The notes beneath the pieces were generated by a model. That model made no database searches, had not been told where the DNA came from, and was given only the letters and a program-made list of their open reading frames with translations. A DNA stretch of 9,485 bases from an uncultured Bacilli bacterium (GTDB lineage Bacteria; Bacillota_I; Bacilli_A; RF39; UBA660). Positions 6,241 to 9,485 of this stretch are shown here, one piece after another. The position numbers and the translations under genes were made by a program. Position 1 is the first letter of the stretch; each line of letters begins with the position of its first letter. The stretch spans positions 1 through 9,485 of the forward strand of contig CALVUU010000032.1 in NCBI GenBank assembly GCA_944363655.1, written 5' to 3'.

Positions 6241-7920
6241 ATGAAAAATAATAAAAAAAGAGATATTTTTATAGGGGGAGCTTGGCCATATGCTAACTAT
6301 TATTTGCATGTTGGACATTTAGCAGCATTACTGCCTGGGGATATATTAGCAAGATATTTTAGAGGCCATGGAGATAATGTAATATATGTATCAGGTTCTG
6401 ATTGTCATGGTACACCAATAACAAATAGAGCTAAAGCAGAAAATAGGTCTCCAAAAGAAATAGCAACCCATTATCATAATGAGTTTGTTAAGACATTTAA
6501 TGGTTTAAATTTTGCTTATGATGAATATGCAAATACAATGTCAAAACATCATATAGAATATGTAGAACAACAATTTAAAAAACTTATTGATAATGGCTAT
6601 ATTTATGAAAAAGAAGAATTACAAGACTATTGTGATGAATGTGGATGCTTCTTATCAGATAGGGAAATAGAGGGAAAATGTCCACATTGTGGTGGTAAAA
6701 GTACAGGAGATCAATGTGAAGTTTGTGGTGTTTCTTTAGATAATAATGAAGTTCTTAATAGACATTGTAGTAAATGTGGTAGTGCTACTATAATGAAATT
6801 AAATAAACATTTATATTTTAAGTTAACAGCTTTTAATGACGAACTACGAAATTTAATTAACACTAATAAGGATACTTGGAGAACTAATGCTTTAGGGGAG
6901 GCTCAAAAATATATTGATATGGGATTAGTTGATAGAGCAGCTACTAGACAATTAAATTGGGGTGTTCCAGTTCCTGTTGAAGGATATGATGATAAACGTA
7001 TTTATGTTTGGATTGAAGCAGTACTTGGTTATTTATCAGTAGGTGAAGAGGTTGCAAGAGCTAGAGGAATAGATTTTGATAAATTTATGTTAAATTCAAA
7101 TGATAGCTTAAAGACATATTACGTTCATGGAAAAGATAATATTCCATTCCATACAACTATTTATCCAGCTTTAATTTTAGCCTTAAAAAATGGATATAAA
7201 TTACCTGATTATATAGTATCATCTGCATATGTAAATTTAAATAATGAAAAGATGAGTAAATCAAAAGGCAATTTGATTACGGCTAATGAATTGCTTGAAA
7301 TGTTTGATAGTGATACTATAAGGTTTTATTTCTCATTTAAGGGACCAGAAAAAAATGATATGAATTGTTCGCTTGAAGATATTGCAAAAACTCATAATAA
7401 ATTTATAGTTGGAATGTTAGGTAATTTTGTAAACAGAAATTTATCATTTATTAATAAAAAATTTGATGGTGTTATCAAAGAATCGGTAGTGGATGAAAAA
7501 ATAGTTGATATTACTCAAAAAATGTACAGAATTATTGGTGATTATATAGAAAAAGCTGAAATAAAAAATGCTGTTACTCAAATGTTTGAATATATTGCTT
7601 TAGCAAATAAATATTACGATAGTAAACAACCATGGATACAGGTAAAAGAAGATAAAGAAGCATTTGATGAAACTACGTATACATGTACTTATATGATTGC
7701 AAATATGGCAAACATGATAGCTCCTATACTCCCTAAAACTTCTCAAAATATAAAGCATATGTTGAACTTGCCAGAATTTAAATGGGAAGAAGAAAAAATA
7801 TCTGGAGATTATACAATTTCAGATTTACAATTATTACATATGAGAATTGATGAAAAGCAATTTAAAGAAAATGAAAATGATAAAACAACACAAAATTCTC
7901 ATGTAAAAATAAAAAAATAA
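6241..7920 (+). CDS. Methionyl-tRNA synthetase, zinc-knuckle type, first copy
   Basis: This 559-residue class I synthetase charges tRNA-Met with methionine in the cytoplasm. Landmarks in order are AWPYAN (14-19), HVGH (23-26, the HIGH motif), GSDCHGTPI (52-60), four CxxC pairs of the connective-peptide zinc knuckles (131/134, 147/150, 159/162, 176/179), NWGVPVP (239-245), YVWIEAVLGY (255-264), H304 in PFH, and KMSKSKG (337-343). An anticodon-binding helical domain follows. There is no C-terminal EMAPII-like tRNA-binding domain; the end is a lysine-rich tail. The usual clostridial housekeeping MetRS, as I recall it, has a TPIYYP-type N-terminus, so this is the archaeal/E. coli-like group. Such second MetRS genes are known in pneumococci, where they give resistance to MetRS inhibitors. 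Here the role may be housekeeping, spare or resistance. It has its own promoter and ribosome binding site (6227-6235). Confidence 0.93.
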   Translation: MKNNKKRDIFIGGAWPYANYYLHVGHLAALLPGDILARYFRGHGDNVIYVSGSDCHGTPITNRAKAENRSPKEIATHYHNEFVKTFNGLNFAYDEYANTMSKHHIEYVEQQFKKLIDNGYIYEKEELQDYCDECGCFLSDREIEGKCPHCGGKSTGDQCEVCGVSLDNNEVLNRHCSKCGSATIMKLNKHLYFKLTAFNDELRNLINTNKDTWRTNALGEAQKYIDMGLVDRAATRQLNWGVPVPVEGYDDKRIYVWIEAVLGYLSVGEEVARARGIDFDKFMLNSNDSLKTYYVHGKDNIPFHTTIYPALILALKNGYKLPDYIVSSAYVNLNNEKMSKSKGNLITANELLEMFDSDTIRFYFSFKGPEKNDMNCSLEDIAKTHNKFIVGMLGNFVNRNLSFINKKFDGVIKESVVDEKIVDITQKMYRIIGDYIEKAEIKNAVTQMFEYIALANKYYDSKQPWIQVKEDKEAFDETTYTCTYMIANMANMIAPILPKTSQNIKHMLNLPEFKWEEEKISGDYTISDLQLLHMRIDEKQFKENENDKTTQNSHVKIKK

Positions 7921-7931
7921 GTATTATTTGT

Positions 7932-7945
7932 AAAACGCAAGTTTT
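7932..7945 (+). other. Small hairpin after the first MetRS gene
   Basis: AAAAC-GCAA-GTTTT forms a short stem with a GNRA-type loop 12 bases after the stop codon. No T run follows, so it is at best a weak terminator or an RNA-stability element. Confidence 0.25.
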
Positions 7946-7965
7946 AAATGAATAAAATTATTTAA

Positions 7966-7994
7966 TTGACTTATTATATTAAAGATGGTATTAT
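7966..7994 (+). promoter_or_regulatory. Promoter of the T-box / second MetRS transcription unit
   Basis: TTGACT (7966-7971), a 17-base spacer and TATTAT (7989-7994). The start would be near 8001, immediately before stem I of the T-box. Confidence 0.7.
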
Positions 7995-8000
7995 TTTTTA

Positions 8001-8262
8001 GAAAGCCTATGATTGGAAGAATAGAAAAAACAAATTATTTTAGAGAGCTCAGTTAGGTGAAAGTGAGTATAATGAATTTTTTTGAACATGGTCCATAAGG
8101 CAATTAATTGAATTATTAGTAAATTAATTCAGGTGTGCCTGTTATAGCACAAACCTATAATATGTAGGTTGTTGAGTTTAATATAGTAATATATTAAAGA
8201 ATTAAGAGTGGTAACGTGATTAATTCACCTCTTTGAAGTAGAAATATTTCTGAGAGGTTTTT
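8001..8262 (+). promoter_or_regulatory. Methionine-specific T-box riboswitch
   Basis: This leader senses uncharged tRNA-Met and controls the downstream synthetase. Stem I is closed by GCCTATG (8005-8011) with CATAAGGC (8094-8101). It carries the AGAGAG bulge (8042-8047) and the GGTGAAAG apical segment (8056-8063). A6/T7 strands flank the specifier loop GAACATGG (8084-8091), which places the specifier codon ATG at 8088-8090 followed by a purine. A perfect nine-pair hairpin (8177-8198, loop GTAA) forms stem III. The T-box element AAGAGTGGTAACGTG (8204-8218) contains TGGT, complementary to a tRNA 3' end ACCA with discriminator A. The antiterminator pairs AAGAG (8204-8208) with CTCTT (8229-8233) and GTGA (8216-8219) with TCAC (8225-8228). 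This competes with the terminator at 8227-8262. When uncharged tRNA-Met is abundant, transcription reads through. Confidence 0.93.
8227..8262 (+). terminator. T-box regulated terminator
   Basis: ACCTCT (8227-8232) pairs with AGAGGT (8253-8258), with an inner stem AGAAA/TTTCT, and is followed by TTTT. It shares its 5' arm with the antiterminator, so the two structures exclude each other. The second MetRS gene starts 22 bases later. Confidence 0.85.
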
Positions 8263-8284
8263 ATATTTTAGAGGAGGAATATTA

Positions 8285-9485
8285 ATGAATATAATTGTAG
8301 GAATTAGTTGGCCTTTCGCCAATGGCGAATTACATATAGGCCACGCAGCAAGTAGTTTACCCGGTGATGTTATAGCAAGATACCATAGACAAAAAGGAAA
8401 TAATGTAATATTAGTATCAGGAACTGATTGCCATGGAACACCAATTGAAGTAAAAGCCTTACAAGAAAATAGGTCACCTAAAGATATTGTTAATGAATGT
8501 CATATGTCTTTTTCTAAAGATTTCAAAGATTTAGGGATTAGCTTTGATTTATATAACAGAACTGATGATGAATATCATAAGAAGTTTGTTCAAGAACAAT
8601 TTAAAAAATATTATTCAAATAATTATCTTTATGAAAAAGAGGAAGAGCAACTTTATTGTGATAACTGTAAAATGTTTTTAGCAGATAGATATATTATAGG
8701 TATATGCCCTAAATGTGGTGCTGAAATTAAGGGAGATGAATGTGAGAATTGTGGTAGTTTGTTAACAATAGATGAAGTTAAAGAAACCAAATGTGCAATA
8801 TGTGGTAGTAAGACTACAAAACGAAAGAATAAAAATTTATATTTTAAATTATCTAGCTTTCAAGATGAAATAAGAAATTTGGTAAATACTAAAAAAGATG
8901 ATTGGAGAGAAAATGCAGTAAAATTTACTGAGAGATATTTAAGTGAAGGTATTCCAGATAGGTGTGCCTCACGTGTTCAAAACTATGGTGTGCAAATTCC
9001 CATTGAAGGCTATGAAGATAAAAAGCTTTATGGATGGTTTGAAAATGTATGGGGATATGTTACAGCAAGTAAAAAATATGCCGAGAAAAACAATTTCAAC
9101 TGGAAAGAATTTTGGAAAAATAATTATGATAATATGATATATTTAGTTCATGCAAAAGATAATATTCCATTTCATACTGTTATTTTTCCATCGTTATTAC
9201 TTGCTACAAAAGATAATTATAAACTACCTGATAAAATTGTATCAGATGAATATATAACAATAGAGGGAGACAAATTATCGAAAAGTAAGGGAAATTATAT
9301 TACCATTAGACATTTATTAGATAATTATCCAGTTGACATAATTAGATTCTTCTTAAGCATAAATGATCCAGAAAAAAAAGATTTTAATTTTACTTGGGAA
9401 GGATTTATAAATTCAGCTAATGGAGAATTATTAGGAAAATGGGGAAATTTTGTTAATAGAACTTTACAATTTATTAATAAGTCGT
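8285..9485 (+). CDS. Methionyl-tRNA synthetase, second divergent copy, 3' end outside window
   Basis: The reading frame is open from ATG 8285, after GAGGAGG (8271-8277), to the window edge: 400 codons plus one base. It shows SWPFAN (8-13), HIGH (17-20), GTDCHGTPI (46-54), four CxxC zinc-knuckle pairs (125/128, 141/144, 153/156, 170/173) and KLSKSKG (330-336). It aligns along its whole length with the first copy but differs at positions known in E. coli MetRS to line the methionine pocket. The ALPY/AWPY segment is SWPF, NWGVPVP has become NYGVQIP, and WIEAVLGY has become WFENVWGY, so the pocket alanine is Asn254; H297 is kept. The gene is controlled by a Met T-box, as expected for a real tRNA-charging enzyme. 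The altered pocket could instead reflect inhibitor resistance or another substrate; that is inference. The anticodon-binding domain lies mostly beyond the window. Confidence 0.92.
   Translation, partial: MNIIVGISWPFANGELHIGHAASSLPGDVIARYHRQKGNNVILVSGTDCHGTPIEVKALQENRSPKDIVNECHMSFSKDFKDLGISFDLYNRTDDEYHKKFVQEQFKKYYSNNYLYEKEEEQLYCDNCKMFLADRYIIGICPKCGAEIKGDECENCGSLLTIDEVKETKCAICGSKTTKRKNKNLYFKLSSFQDEIRNLVNTKKDDWRENAVKFTERYLSEGIPDRCASRVQNYGVQIPIEGYEDKKLYGWFENVWGYVTASKKYAEKNNFNWKEFWKNNYDNMIYLVHAKDNIPFHTVIFPSLLLATKDNYKLPDKIVSDEYITIEGDKLSKSKGNYITIRHLLDNYPVDIIRFFLSINDPEKKDFNFTWEGFINSANGELLGKWGNFVNRTLQFINKS

Noticed and set aside
7932..7945. Intrinsic terminator of the first MetRS gene
   Set aside because: The stem is only five or six A/T-rich pairs and no T run follows, so it is listed only as a small hairpin.
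8072..8074. ATG as T-box specifier codon
   Set aside because: It lies in the apical part of stem I, above the A6/T7 helix. The ATG at 8088-8090 sits in the internal loop in the expected GAACxxxG context.
8943..9137. 64-codon plus-strand frame inside the second MetRS
   Set aside because: It is in a different frame from the conserved synthetase sequence, which continues without a break through this region.

Overview
The window is AT-rich, gene-dense DNA with strong GGAGG-type ribosome binding sites, close or overlapping co-directional genes and a T-box riboswitch. All of this points to a low-GC Gram-positive bacterium, most likely a Clostridium-like Firmicute. Every supported gene is on the + strand. 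TGA is a normal stop here and tryptophan is TGG.

Layout. 1-198 is the 3' end of a gene resembling the DUF2419/QNG1 queuosine salvage family. 255-454 is a regulatory leader: a promoter, a 34-codon hydrophobic small ORF, and an intrinsic terminator that begins at the small ORF's stop codon and ends just before the next gene. From 469 an operon follows: a short Rel-type (p)ppGpp enzyme (HD hydrolase, synthetase-like domain and TGS; 469 aa), a PLP-dependent group II decarboxylase, and a DNA polymerase beta-type nucleotidyltransferase. The operon then runs into two adjacent broken genes, a HisC/CobD-like PLP aminotransferase (4009-5023) and a MiaB-like radical SAM protein with a SPASM-like tail (5005-6139). 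Their lesions are mostly one-base losses in A or T runs, plus one TGG-to-TGA type nonsense codon. After that come a complete methionyl-tRNA synthetase of the zinc-knuckle type with its own extended -10 promoter (6241-7920), and a Met-specific T-box leader (about 8001-8262) controlling a second, divergent methionyl-tRNA synthetase that runs off the window (8285-9485).

How the parts may work together (inference). Two PLP enzymes, a nucleotidyltransferase, a radical SAM enzyme and a cut-down Rel protein in one attenuated operon look like a small specialised pathway, for example for a modified amino acid or nucleotide-linked metabolite. The adjacent pair of unusual MetRS genes is what would be expected if the product, or a competing antibiotic, targeted methionyl-tRNA synthetase. 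The pathway appears to be decaying: its middle is broken, while the synthetases, the Rel protein, the decarboxylase and the nucleotidyltransferase are intact. No product can be named from the sequence alone.
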